Translations under genes and position numbers: made by a program
Notes under the pieces: model-generated
The model's input: only the letters and a program-made list of their open reading frames with translations
What the model was told of the DNA's origin: nothing
Databases searched by the model: none
Shown here: piece by piece, positions 18,431 through 25,391 of the stretch
Layout of the letters: each line of letters starts with the position of its first letter
Numbering within the stretch: the stretch's first letter is position 1
Assembly: GCA_025153775.1 (NCBI GenBank)
Contig: JAOALC010000002.1
Location: 124,001-188,000 of the forward strand
Length of the DNA: 64,000 bases
From: SAR92 clade bacterium H231
GTDB taxonomy: Bacteria; Pseudomonadota; Gammaproteobacteria; Pseudomonadales; Porticoccaceae
Direction: 5' to 3'

Positions 18431-19372
18431 GTGGCAAGATTGATGGTCTTCTCTGGGAACGCAAACCCAGAACTGGCAAATGAAATCGCTCGCACTCTGG
18501 GGATCCCCCTGGGAGACGCGCTAGTATCATTATTTTCAGACGGTGAGATAAATATTGAAATTCGCGAAAATGTTCGCGGACATGATGTATTTGTGGTGCA
18601 ACCTACCTGCGCACCCACCAACCGCCACCTAATGGAACTGGTACTGATGATTGATGCGCTGCGACGTGCATCAGCTGCACGTATTACTGCAGTGGTACCC
18701 TACTTTGGCTATGCCCGCCAGGACCGTCGCGTGCGCTCGGTGCGTGTGCCCATCAGCGCCAAAGTAGTGGCAGATATGCTCTCCAATGCTGGTGTTGACC
18801 GTGTATTAACCGTCGACCTCCACGCAGAACAGATTCAAGGCTTTTTCAACTGCACAGTTGATAATGTCTATGGCGCACCAGTACTACTGGGCGATATTGA
18901 GCGTCAAAACTACAAAAATTTGCAAGTTGTATCGCCAGATGTCGGCGGTGTAGTGCGGGCGAGAGCTGTGGCTAAGCAACTGGGCTGTGATTTGGCGATT
19001 ATCGACAAGCGCCGCCCCACATCTAATCAGAGTGAAGTAATGAATTTGATTGGTGAAGTTGAAGGGCGCACCTGTGTGCTGGTCGACGATATTGTAGACA
19101 CAGCTGGCACATTGTGTAAGGCCGCCGAAGCACTGAAGAAAAATGGCGCAGCCAAGGTTGTAGCCTATGCCACCCATGCGGTTTTATCCGGCGGGGCCAT
19201 ACAGAATATTAATAACTCTCAGCTGGATGAATTGGTGGTTGCCAACAGTATCCCGCTAAGTGATGAAGCTAAGAAGTGCAAAAAGATTCGCACGCTGCAG
19301 CTAGCCAAGCTGCTGGGTGAATCTGTACGCCGTATTAGCAACGAAGAATCTATCAGCGCGATGTTTGGCTAA
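18431..19372 (+). CDS. prs: Ribose-phosphate pyrophosphokinase (PRPP synthase)
   Basis: A 313-residue PRPP synthase that makes 5-phosphoribosyl-1-pyrophosphate from ribose-5-phosphate and ATP. Motifs include [13 protein letters not shown] (ATP site), [12 protein letters not shown] and the PRPP loop [12 protein letters not shown]. An in-frame ATG at 18410 would add seven residues, but it is only ten bases after the tRNA CCA and has no ribosome binding site. The GTG at 18431 has AGGA (18419-18422) eight bases upstream and yields the pseudomonad-like N-terminus ending in [11 protein letters not shown] at the family's usual length. Confidence 0.95.
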   Translation: MARLMVFSGNANPELANEIARTLGIPLGDALVSLFSDGEINIEIRENVRGHDVFVVQPTCAPTNRHLMELVLMIDALRRASAARITAVVPYFGYARQDRRVRSVRVPISAKVVADMLSNAGVDRVLTVDLHAEQIQGFFNCTVDNVYGAPVLLGDIERQNYKNLQVVSPDVGGVVRARAVAKQLGCDLAIIDKRRPTSNQSEVMNLIGEVEGRTCVLVDDIVDTAGTLCKAAEALKKNGAAKVVAYATHAVLSGGAIQNINNSQLDELVVANSIPLSDEAKKCKKIRTLQLAKLLGESVRRISNEESISAMFG

Positions 19373-19398
19373 CGCCAGGCACCCGTTGATCTAAAGCC

Positions 19399-19413
19399 GC
19401 CTCATTCCGAGGC
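19399..19413 (+). repeat. Short hairpin GCCTC-N5-GAGGC in the rplY leader
   Basis: A perfect 5-bp stem (GCCTC 19399-19403, GAGGC 19409-19413) with loop ATTCC lies between prs and rplY, followed by AAATTAA. Its right half, CCGAGGCAAA plus TTAA, recurs at 22837-22850 after the same CCTC arm, so this may be a copy of a small dispersed repeat. A role as attenuator or L25-binding leader is possible but unproven. Confidence 0.45.
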
Positions 19414-19472
19414 AAATTAAACCCAATTCAGGTCTGGTCGCGGTCTGTCTTGGCACAACATTGGAGACTACT

Positions 19473-20144
19473 ATGTCTACTGATTTTACGTTACATGCGA
19501 AAGGTCGCGAGGATACAGGGAAAGGTGCGAGCCGCCGCCTGCGTCGTCTGGCCGGCGAAATACCAGCAATTGTCTACGGCGGAAAGAAAGATCCTGCCCG
19601 CATTGCTCTAATCCATAAAGACGTGATGAAAGCGCTGGAAAACGAAGCGTTCTACTCTCACATTATTGCTCTAGATATCGACGGCAAGTCTGAAGACGTT
19701 ATTGTTAAAGATGTTCAGCGTCATCCTGCAAAATCCATTGTTCTGCATATGGATTTTCTGCGTGTTAGCAAGAACACCAAGCTACAGACTCGAGTGCCTC
19801 TGCACTTTATCAATGAAGAGAGCTGTGTTGGCGTTAAGCTGGGTGGCGGTCTGATCGCCCACAGCATGACCGAGCTGGAAATCATGTGTCTGCCGGCCGA
19901 TCTGCCCGAGTATCTCGAAGTAGATATGGCAGAGGTTGAAATTGGCCAGACCCTGCATATCTCTGATATCAAACTGCCAAAAGGTGTTGAATCCGTTGCT
20001 CTGAGCCATGGTGATGATCACGATCTTCCAATTGCAGCTGTCAACAAGTCGAAAGCTAAAGACGAAGATGAAGAAGCCGCACCTGCAGCTGATGCAGGCG
20101 CTGGTGAAGCAGACAGCAGCGCTGAGGAAGCAAGCGAAGAGTAA
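19473..20144 (+). CDS. rplY: 50S ribosomal protein L25 (long, CTC form)
   Basis: A 223-residue L25/general stress protein CTC. The N-terminal 5S rRNA-binding domain (residues 1-95, with GKGASRRLRRLAGEIPAIVYGG) is followed by the C-terminal beta TL5 domain and an acidic Ala/Glu-rich tail (last 35 residues). The TTG four codons upstream opens the frame, but ATG at 19473 has GGAG six bases before it and starts like other family members. It follows prs by about 100 bases, a leader long enough for autoregulation by L25. Confidence 0.95.
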   Translation: MSTDFTLHAKGREDTGKGASRRLRRLAGEIPAIVYGGKKDPARIALIHKDVMKALENEAFYSHIIALDIDGKSEDVIVKDVQRHPAKSIVLHMDFLRVSKNTKLQTRVPLHFINEESCVGVKLGGGLIAHSMTELEIMCLPADLPEYLEVDMAEVEIGQTLHISDIKLPKGVESVALSHGDDHDLPIAAVNKSKAKDEDEEAAPAADAGAGEADSSAEEASEE

Positions 20145-20177
20145 TCTTCGCCTCTGCCCTCTGAGTAGGCCCTGACA

Positions 20178-20759
20178 TTGGACGCGCCCGTAGAGTTAAT
20201 AGTAGGGCTGGGAAACCCCGGCCCCAATTATGAACGGACGCGACATAATGTTGGGGCCGACTTGGTTCTGGAGCTGGCAAAATCTCTGCATGCGGAACTC
20301 AAATACGAAAGTAAATTTTTTGGGGATACCGCGAGGGTCAGCATTGCCGGTCGAGATGTTCGCCTGCTAATACCCAGCACCTTTATGAATCTCAGCGGCA
20401 AGTCTGTCGCAGCCATGGCCAGGTTCTATCAGATTGCGCCAGAGAATATTCTGGTGGTGCACGATGAATTAGATATGGACCCTGGCACTGTTCGCTTTAA
20501 GAAAGGCGGCGGTCATGGTGGCCACAATGGCTTGCGTGACACCATTAAAAGTCTGGGCAACAACAAAGATTTTGCTCGCCTGCGCATTGGCATAGGCCAT
20601 CCAGGGCAGGCCAATCTGGTGTCCGACTATGTACTTAAGAAAGCCGCTCCCAGCGATCAACAATTGATCGCTAACAGTATAGATGACGCTCTGCGTCACC
20701 TACCCACTGCGGTAGAGGGTCAATGGGAAAAGGCTATGACAGCCTTACACAGTCTTTAA
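20178..20759 (+). CDS. pth: Peptidyl-tRNA hydrolase
   Basis: A 193-residue Pth that releases peptides from tRNAs dropped by ribosomes. The N-terminus [20 protein letters not shown] contains the catalytic His23; Asn residues at [11 protein letters not shown] and the [12 protein letters not shown] segment complete the active site; Asp in HDELDMDPG is the partner acid. The only plausible start is TTG at 20178, since no ATG or GTG lies nearby; AGG occurs about nine bases upstream. rplY-pth-ychF is a conserved block. Confidence 0.95.
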   Translation: MDAPVELIVGLGNPGPNYERTRHNVGADLVLELAKSLHAELKYESKFFGDTARVSIAGRDVRLLIPSTFMNLSGKSVAAMARFYQIAPENILVVHDELDMDPGTVRFKKGGGHGGHNGLRDTIKSLGNNKDFARLRIGIGHPGQANLVSDYVLKKAAPSDQQLIANSIDDALRHLPTAVEGQWEKAMTALHSL

Positions 20760-20797
20760 TTACTGGCTGATTACAGCTAGAGCAAAGGAAAAAAGAA

Positions 20798-21889
20798 ATG
20801 GGTTTTAACTGCGGAATTGTTGGATTGCCCAATGTGGGCAAGTCCACTTTGTTTAATGCATTGACTAAAGCCGGCATAGGTGCGGAAAATTTTCCATTCT
20901 GCACCATTGAGCCCAATACAGGTGTGGTGCCTATTCCAGATCCCCGCCAGGATAAAATTGCCGGTATTGTTAACCCAGAGCGTCTGATTCCCACCAGCAT
21001 GGAATTTGTCGATATTGCCGGACTGGTGGCAGGTGCTTCAAAGGGCGAAGGCCTGGGCAACCAATTTCTCTCCAATATTCGCGAAACCGATGCTATTGCC
21101 CATGTAGTGCGCTGTTTCGATGATGAAAACGTGATTCATGTGGAAGGCCAAATAAACCCGCCCGATGATATTGATGTGATTAATACCGAGCTGGCTCTGG
21201 CTGATCTCGACAGTGTCGAAAAAGCTATACTGCGTGCCTCCAAGGCAGCCAAAGGCAAAGATGCCGACGCCATAGCACTGAAAGCAGTGGCAGAAAAAGT
21301 ACTGCCCCATCTCAATGAAGCCAAGCCACTGCGCTCCTTTGAGTTGACCGATGACGAATTAAAACTGCTCAAGCCCCTCAGCTTGCTGACGCTCAAGCCC
21401 ACAATGTACATTGCCAACGTGGATGAAGATGGTTTTGAAAATAATCCCTATTTAGACGCCGTTAGCGCCATTGCCGAGGCCGAAGGCTCCGTTGTAGTGC
21501 CTATCTGCAACAAATTGGAAGCAGAGATTTCTGAGCTCGAGGACGATGAGAAAATGGAGTTCCTGCAAGAAATGGGTATGCAGGAGCCTGGTTTAAACCG
21601 CGTGATTCGCGCCGGTTATAGCCTGCTGGGTCTGCAAACCTACTTTACTGCTGGACCCAAAGAAGTTCGCGCCTGGACTATTCCTGTGGGTGCAACCGCC
21701 CCCAATGCAGCGGGCAAGATTCACACAGATTTTGAGAAAGGCTTTATTCGTGCCGAAATTATCGGCTACGACGACTATATAGCCGGCAATGGCGAGCAGG
21801 GAGCAAAAGACGCGGGTAAATGGCGTCTTGAAGGCAAGGACTACATAGTTAAGGATGGCGACGTAATACATTTCCGCTTTAATGTGTAG
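20798..21889 (+). CDS. ychF: Redox-regulated ATPase/GTPase YchF
   Basis: A 363-residue Obg-like P-loop protein. G1 is [14 protein letters not shown], the switch region has [20 protein letters not shown], the NKxD motif is replaced by a non-guanine form (CNKLEAE), as in YchF/OLA1, which prefer ATP, and the C-terminal TGS domain ends [18 protein letters not shown]. YchF binds ribosomes and is linked to stress responses. AAAGGAAAAAAG precedes ATG. The usual length is 363, so the gene is complete. Confidence 0.96.
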   Translation: MGFNCGIVGLPNVGKSTLFNALTKAGIGAENFPFCTIEPNTGVVPIPDPRQDKIAGIVNPERLIPTSMEFVDIAGLVAGASKGEGLGNQFLSNIRETDAIAHVVRCFDDENVIHVEGQINPPDDIDVINTELALADLDSVEKAILRASKAAKGKDADAIALKAVAEKVLPHLNEAKPLRSFELTDDELKLLKPLSLLTLKPTMYIANVDEDGFENNPYLDAVSAIAEAEGSVVVPICNKLEAEISELEDDEKMEFLQEMGMQEPGLNRVIRAGYSLLGLQTYFTAGPKEVRAWTIPVGATAPNAAGKIHTDFEKGFIRAEIIGYDDYIAGNGEQGAKDAGKWRLEGKDYIVKDGDVIHFRFNV

Positions 21890-21895
21890 CTCAAC

Positions 21896-22810
21896 GTGAC
21901 ATCTCCTAGCGGCCGCTGGAAGCTGGGCCTATTGCTGGCCCTGTCCACCGCCACCATGTGGGGAGTGCTTCCCATCGCTCTAAACGGCGTAATGGAAACA
22001 CTAGATCCACTGACCACCACTTTTTTTCGCCTGTCTCTCGCAGCGATACTAATGACACCCTATCTTGTGGTGCGCAGGCGGCTGCCTAATCGTGGCAAGT
22101 TGCGCTCGCCGCAGCTATTTTTTCAGCTGCTGGCGGCCGGGCTACTGCTCTGTGCCAACTATGGCTTATATGTATTTGGCTTGCAGCGAACCAGCCCTGA
22201 GGCGGCTCAGGTGATGATTCAAATTGCGCCTATGCTGCTATTGCTGGCAGGGGTTTTTCTGTTTAAAGAGCACTTCTCCAGCGCCCAGTGGTTTGGCTTT
22301 TTCGCCTTTGCCTCAGGTCTAGTATTATTTTTTAACCATCATCTGGGGGATGTTTTTGTAGATCTCAATGATTATGGTCTGGGGCTACTGATTATTTTAT
22401 TGGCAGCAATCTGCTGGACTGGCTATGCCATCATGCAAAAAATTCTGCTGCAAGAATTCACCTCAGAAGAAACCATGCTGGCGATTTATTGGCTGGGCAC
22501 TCTGTTATTTTTACCCTTCTGCAATTTTTCTAGCCTGGGCCAGCTGACAGGCATGCAATGGGCCCTGCTGGCATTTTGCGGCCTCAATACAATCATTGCC
22601 TATGGATCTTTTGCCGAAGCTCTAGTGCATATAGAGGCATCCAGAGTCAGCGCCACCATCGCCCTGACCCCTTTGCTCACCGTTGGCATAGTGCAGCTTA
22701 TTCCTATACCGGGAATTACCGCAGAGCCCCTGGGCGTTCTTTCTATCATAGGTGCGATTCTGGTAGTCTGCGGTTCAATAACCACAGCAGTTGCAAAAAA
22801 AGCCAGCTAA
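21896..22810 (+). CDS. EamA/DMT family transporter
   Basis: A 304-residue drug/metabolite transporter with ten membrane helices in two EamA repeats (first TMs near LGLLLALSTATMWGVLPIAL, second repeat near YGLGLLIILLAAICWTGYAIM). Likely exports amino acids or metabolites; substrate unknown. It begins with GTG six bases after the ychF stop, so it is probably translated as an extension of the ychF operon. Confidence 0.85.
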   Translation: MTSPSGRWKLGLLLALSTATMWGVLPIALNGVMETLDPLTTTFFRLSLAAILMTPYLVVRRRLPNRGKLRSPQLFFQLLAAGLLLCANYGLYVFGLQRTSPEAAQVMIQIAPMLLLLAGVFLFKEHFSSAQWFGFFAFASGLVLFFNHHLGDVFVDLNDYGLGLLIILLAAICWTGYAIMQKILLQEFTSEETMLAIYWLGTLLFLPFCNFSSLGQLTGMQWALLAFCGLNTIIAYGSFAEALVHIEASRVSATIALTPLLTVGIVQLIPIPGITAEPLGVLSIIGAILVVCGSITTAVAKKAS

Positions 22811-22828
22811 ACAGCGAAAAATAATAAA

Positions 22829-22841
22829 CCTCTGACCGAGG
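22829..22841 (+). repeat. Hairpin repeat copy A (CCTCTGACCGAGG)
   Basis: CCTC/GAGG stem with loop TGACC, preceded by AATAAA and followed by CAAAGTTAA. It is the exact reverse complement of copy B at 22960-22972, while the flanks (AATAAA before, GCA after) are in direct orientation in both, as though only the core had been flipped. Confidence 0.6.
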
Positions 22842-22959
22842 CAAAGTTAACACTGCCCCCTGTTAGTAGCGCTGATACCTGATTTGAAAGACAGAGAACT
22901 TCAGGGTACCCCGGTTTCATTTTAAGTTCCAAATAGCAGCCCAGACAGCACCAAATAAA

Positions 22960-22972
22960 CCTCGGTCAGAGG
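22960..22972 (+). repeat. Hairpin repeat copy B (CCTCGGTCAGAGG)
   Basis: CCTC/GAGG stem with loop GGTCA, preceded by AAATAAA and followed by CATAGAGTTA. Exact reverse complement of copy A 118 bases upstream, so the pair could also form one long-range 13-bp stem. Confidence 0.6.
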
Positions 22973-23051
22973 CATAGAGTTATTATCGGGAACTACTGCG
23001 AAAATATGATGAACAAGCTAACAGTAATGTATAGCAGTGCCTATAGAATGC

Positions 23052-23079
23052 AGTTAATGTGATTTGACGCACATTAACT
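23052..23079 (+). promoter_or_regulatory. 10-bp inverted repeat resembling a CRP/Vfr site
   Basis: AGTTAATGTG (23052-23061) and CACATTAACT (23070-23079) are perfectly complementary around an 8-base centre. The core TGTGA-N6-GCACA differs from the CRP consensus TGTGA-N6-TCACA at one base. It lies about 135 bases upstream of the predicted tRNA-Met transcription start, which is far for direct activation. Confidence 0.4.
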
Positions 23080-23163
23080 TGGGGGTTTTGTCGAGATTTT
23101 CAGTAAATCCCCTGCTGCTCCCAAACTCTGTCTTACCGCGGTAAGCAAAGCCTCTTGCAGCTC

Positions 23164-23192
23164 TTGACAAAGTGGGCCCTTCTGGCGAAAAT
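23164..23192 (+). promoter_or_regulatory. Promoter of tRNA-Met
   Basis: A perfect TTGACA (23164-23169), a 17-base spacer and GAAAAT (23187-23192), followed at once by the GC-rich discriminator GCGCGCCC. This discriminator is typical of stable-RNA promoters under stringent (ppGpp) control. The start would be near 23199, giving a 5' leader of about 30 bases. Confidence 0.75.
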
Positions 23193-23228
23193 GCGCGCCC
23201 CTGTCCCGCAGGGTCTGCAATAAATTGT

Positions 23229-23305
23229 GGCTACGTAGCTCAGCTGGTTAGAGCACAGCATTCATAATGCTGGGGTCGGTGGTTCAAGTCCACCCGTAGC
23301 TACCA
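23229..23305 (+). tRNA. tRNA-Met, elongator (anticodon CAT)
   Basis: A 77-base tRNA with encoded CCA (23303-23305). Anticodon stem CAGCA/TGCTG encloses loop TTCATAA; T arm is GGTGG TTCAAGT CCACC. It resembles E. coli elongator tRNA-Met (GGCTACGTAGCTCAG start). The acceptor is GGCTACG with CGTAGCT, so position 1:72 is a G-U wobble where G-C is usual. The trailer has GGTAGCT (23329-23335), complementary to AGCTACC at the 3' end of the tRNA, which could form an alternative hairpin over a 24-base loop. Confidence 0.95.
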
Positions 23306-23645
23306 AACTTCCTTATATATATCAGCAAGGTAGCTGTATAAGAGAACTCACAGCATCGACTTTCTGAGCATTTTTGAACCTTTCCACTTTCCAACCTCTA
23401 TAAGCAATCCAGCAACCTGGGTAACTACCACCCCAATGACTGGAACACCAAATCTGGAGACAGAACCATGGATGATAAAGTCTATTTTTGTGAGCATGGA
23501 CTGCTTTATAACGTCCTGTTTATCAGTGAATTTGGATAACCCAGATAAACTGGCACTACCTACTCCTGTATTCCACAGTCGCTTTTATATTTCCACCGTT
23601 ATAAACTTTTAGGCTATTCCTAGATAAAGTTCACTTTGCTAACCC
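23306..23645. other. 340-base region between tRNA-Met and the PhyH-like gene
   Basis: No large ORF on either strand. It contains a 23-codon ORF with a ribosome binding site (23468-23539), a small CCAG-ATAAA-CTGG hairpin just after it (23541-23553), and the near-palindrome AAAGT-TC-ACTTT (23626-23637) nine bases before the next start, which could bind a regulator. No duplicate of the tRNA 3' end and no integrase fragment were found. Confidence 0.6.
23468..23539 (+). CDS. Possible 23-residue small protein
   Basis: ATG at 23468 follows a GGAG (23456-23459) with an ideal 8-base spacer; 23 codons end in TAA. The peptide begins MDDKVYFCEHGLLYN and its second half is hydrophobic (LLYNVLFI). Such short ORFs occur by chance, so only the ribosome binding site speaks for it. 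It could be a leader peptide of the downstream dioxygenase operon or nothing. Confidence 0.2.
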   Translation: MDDKVYFCEHGLLYNVLFISEFG

Positions 23646-24353
23646 ATGAATATTAACTCCCTCGCCAAAGAGTTTTGGCAGCAAGGCTATTTATGCATCT
23701 ATAACTTCTTTGATATGGAGCTTATGGACAGCTATCAGGCACTTATTCTGGAACACTTTGGCAACAACCCTGAGTTTGTCCATAACGATGAATTCCTGAA
23801 AAAATCAAATACAGATGTTATTCCCTGGTTCCCACAACTAGATGGGGTCGATAACTTTGACAGTGCCGAAAAGGACCAGAACCTAATCAAGCTAACCCAT
23901 GCCATTCTGGGCGCTGGCTGGTCCAGCCTCTATAGTATGGTAATGTTTAGCCATCGAGGCTCCAATGGGCAGAGCTGGCATCAAGACTGCCCGCCAGAAG
24001 ACCAATCTCAGTTTAATCTCAATCGTCTGGTGTACAGCATGGATATAGACGCCAGCACCGGAGGAGAAGTTCTGGTGATGCCGGGCACCCACAGACAAGG
24101 GCCTATTAGTGTTGGTGATATTGACGAAGATTTTCCACAGCAAATCACCCTGAGCCCAAAAAAAGGCACACTTATCCTGATACATGGCCATCTCTGGCAC
24201 CGTGTACTACCGGCAGTAGGCTCCCACAGAGCCTCAACCAACTACCGCTGCTGTCCCGCTGGCGCTGCGGCGGATATTACTGATATCTGTGTTTACCGGA
24301 ATATGCGCTATCAGTTTTCCACCAGCACAGTGATCGAAGAGCGACTGCCATGA
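23646..24353 (+). CDS. Phytanoyl-CoA dioxygenase (PhyH) family protein
   Basis: A 235-residue Fe(II)/2-oxoglutarate oxygenase. The metal triad is visible as WHQD (His112, Asp114) and HGHLWHRV (His185), with an Arg in GSHRASTNYR for 2-oxoglutarate. PhyH proteins hydroxylate small molecules; the bacterial ones act on ectoine, halogenated compounds, taurine-like or sugar-derived substrates, and this one cannot be placed. It overlaps the next gene by four bases (ATGA), so it works with the Gfo/Idh oxidoreductase and probably the sugar porter beyond. Confidence 0.85.
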   Translation: MNINSLAKEFWQQGYLCIYNFFDMELMDSYQALILEHFGNNPEFVHNDEFLKKSNTDVIPWFPQLDGVDNFDSAEKDQNLIKLTHAILGAGWSSLYSMVMFSHRGSNGQSWHQDCPPEDQSQFNLNRLVYSMDIDASTGGEVLVMPGTHRQGPISVGDIDEDFPQQITLSPKKGTLILIHGHLWHRVLPAVGSHRASTNYRCCPAGAAADITDICVYRNMRYQFSTSTVIEERLP

Positions 24354-25324
24354 GCCACAGAGAACCCATAATCCGATGGGGCATTATTGGCGCAGGCCGA
24401 ATCGCCAAAACCTTTGCCGCTGATATTAAGCATGCCCCCCATGCCAGCCTCAATGCAATTGCCGCCCGCCAACTGGCACCAGCGCAGGTATTTGCCGATG
24501 AGTTTTCTATCGCTCAGGCCTATGGCAGCTATGCCGAGTTATTTGCCGACCCCAATGTGGATGCCGTCTATATAGCCACGCCCCATAGCCACCACAAAGA
24601 TCAAGCTATAGCCGCACTGCGCGCCGGTAAACATGTGCTCTGTGAAAAACCTGCAACTGTGACGCCTCAGGAGTTGGAAGAGGTTATTGCCGTAGCCATA
24701 CAGGAGGAGCGTTATTTTATGGAGGGCATGTGGACCTACTTTATGCCCGTTATTCAAAAAGCCCAGCAATGGGTGGCCGAGGGACGAATTGGCAATCTGT
24801 GTCATGTAAAGGCCGAGTTTGGTTTTTCCCTGCCCTACAGTCCTGATCTGAGAGAATACGACAACCGCCTTGCCGGCGGCTGCTTGCTAGAGATGGGTAT
24901 CTATCCCATCGCCATGGCCTGGCTGTTTCTGCGACAGGACCCAGATACCCAGACTGTTTGGCATCACAGCGCTGAGAATGGCGTTGAAGACGATGTGGTG
25001 ATAATCAATAGCTATGGCAGAGATACAGCCACTGCCCAGCTAACTACCTCGTTTCGCTGCAAGTTAAATAACTATCTCACATTAATTGGCGACGAGGGCA
25101 CCATTAGCATTGCCGATTACTGGGGGGGCCGTGAAGCCACACTGTACAGGTTCAACGACTCTGTGGACCGCTTTAACGAAAATCGGCCCCATCAAGGTTT
25201 TAATTACCAAATTGAGCACGTAAGCTTGGAGCTATTAGCGGGTAAGTTAGAGCCCGGTTGCGTCCGATGGGAAGATAGCCGCGCGTTTCAACGGCAGATG
25301 GCGGAGATTAAAACCCGCTTTTGA
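24350..25324 (+). CDS. Gfo/Idh/MocA family NAD(P)-dependent oxidoreductase
   Basis: A 324-residue dehydrogenase with N-terminal Rossmann fold (WGIIGAGRIAKTFAADI) and the CEKPATV motif (the EKP lysine) near residue 100, followed by the C-terminal alpha/beta substrate domain. MEGMWTYFMP after the EKP region is typical of the dimeric dihydrodiol dehydrogenase/xylose dehydrogenase branch. It probably oxidises a sugar or cyclic polyol. Start overlaps the stop of the PhyH-like gene; a sugar porter follows 67 bases later. Confidence 0.88.
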   Translation: MSHREPIIRWGIIGAGRIAKTFAADIKHAPHASLNAIAARQLAPAQVFADEFSIAQAYGSYAELFADPNVDAVYIATPHSHHKDQAIAALRAGKHVLCEKPATVTPQELEEVIAVAIQEERYFMEGMWTYFMPVIQKAQQWVAEGRIGNLCHVKAEFGFSLPYSPDLREYDNRLAGGCLLEMGIYPIAMAWLFLRQDPDTQTVWHHSAENGVEDDVVIINSYGRDTATAQLTTSFRCKLNNYLTLIGDEGTISIADYWGGREATLYRFNDSVDRFNENRPHQGFNYQIEHVSLELLAGKLEPGCVRWEDSRAFQRQMAEIKTRF

Positions 25325-25391
25325 TTGCGTCTTTACCCAAAGAGTGCAGGATAATAAAAATAAACCACTACTAATCTATTTTGGAACTCCA

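Larger units (their letters stand above)
22811..23228. other. 418-base intergenic region before tRNA-Met
   Basis: No plausible gene is present. The region holds two related short hairpins (22829-22841 and 22960-22972), a 10-bp inverted repeat resembling a CRP site (23052-23079), and a strong stable-RNA promoter (23164-23192). The stretch between the hairpins shows no other clear structure. Confidence 0.7.

Noticed and set aside
23229-23645. tRNA-Met as an integration site for a mobile element
   Set aside because: No repeat of the tRNA 3' end and no integrase or phage gene was seen in the window; downstream genes look chromosomal.
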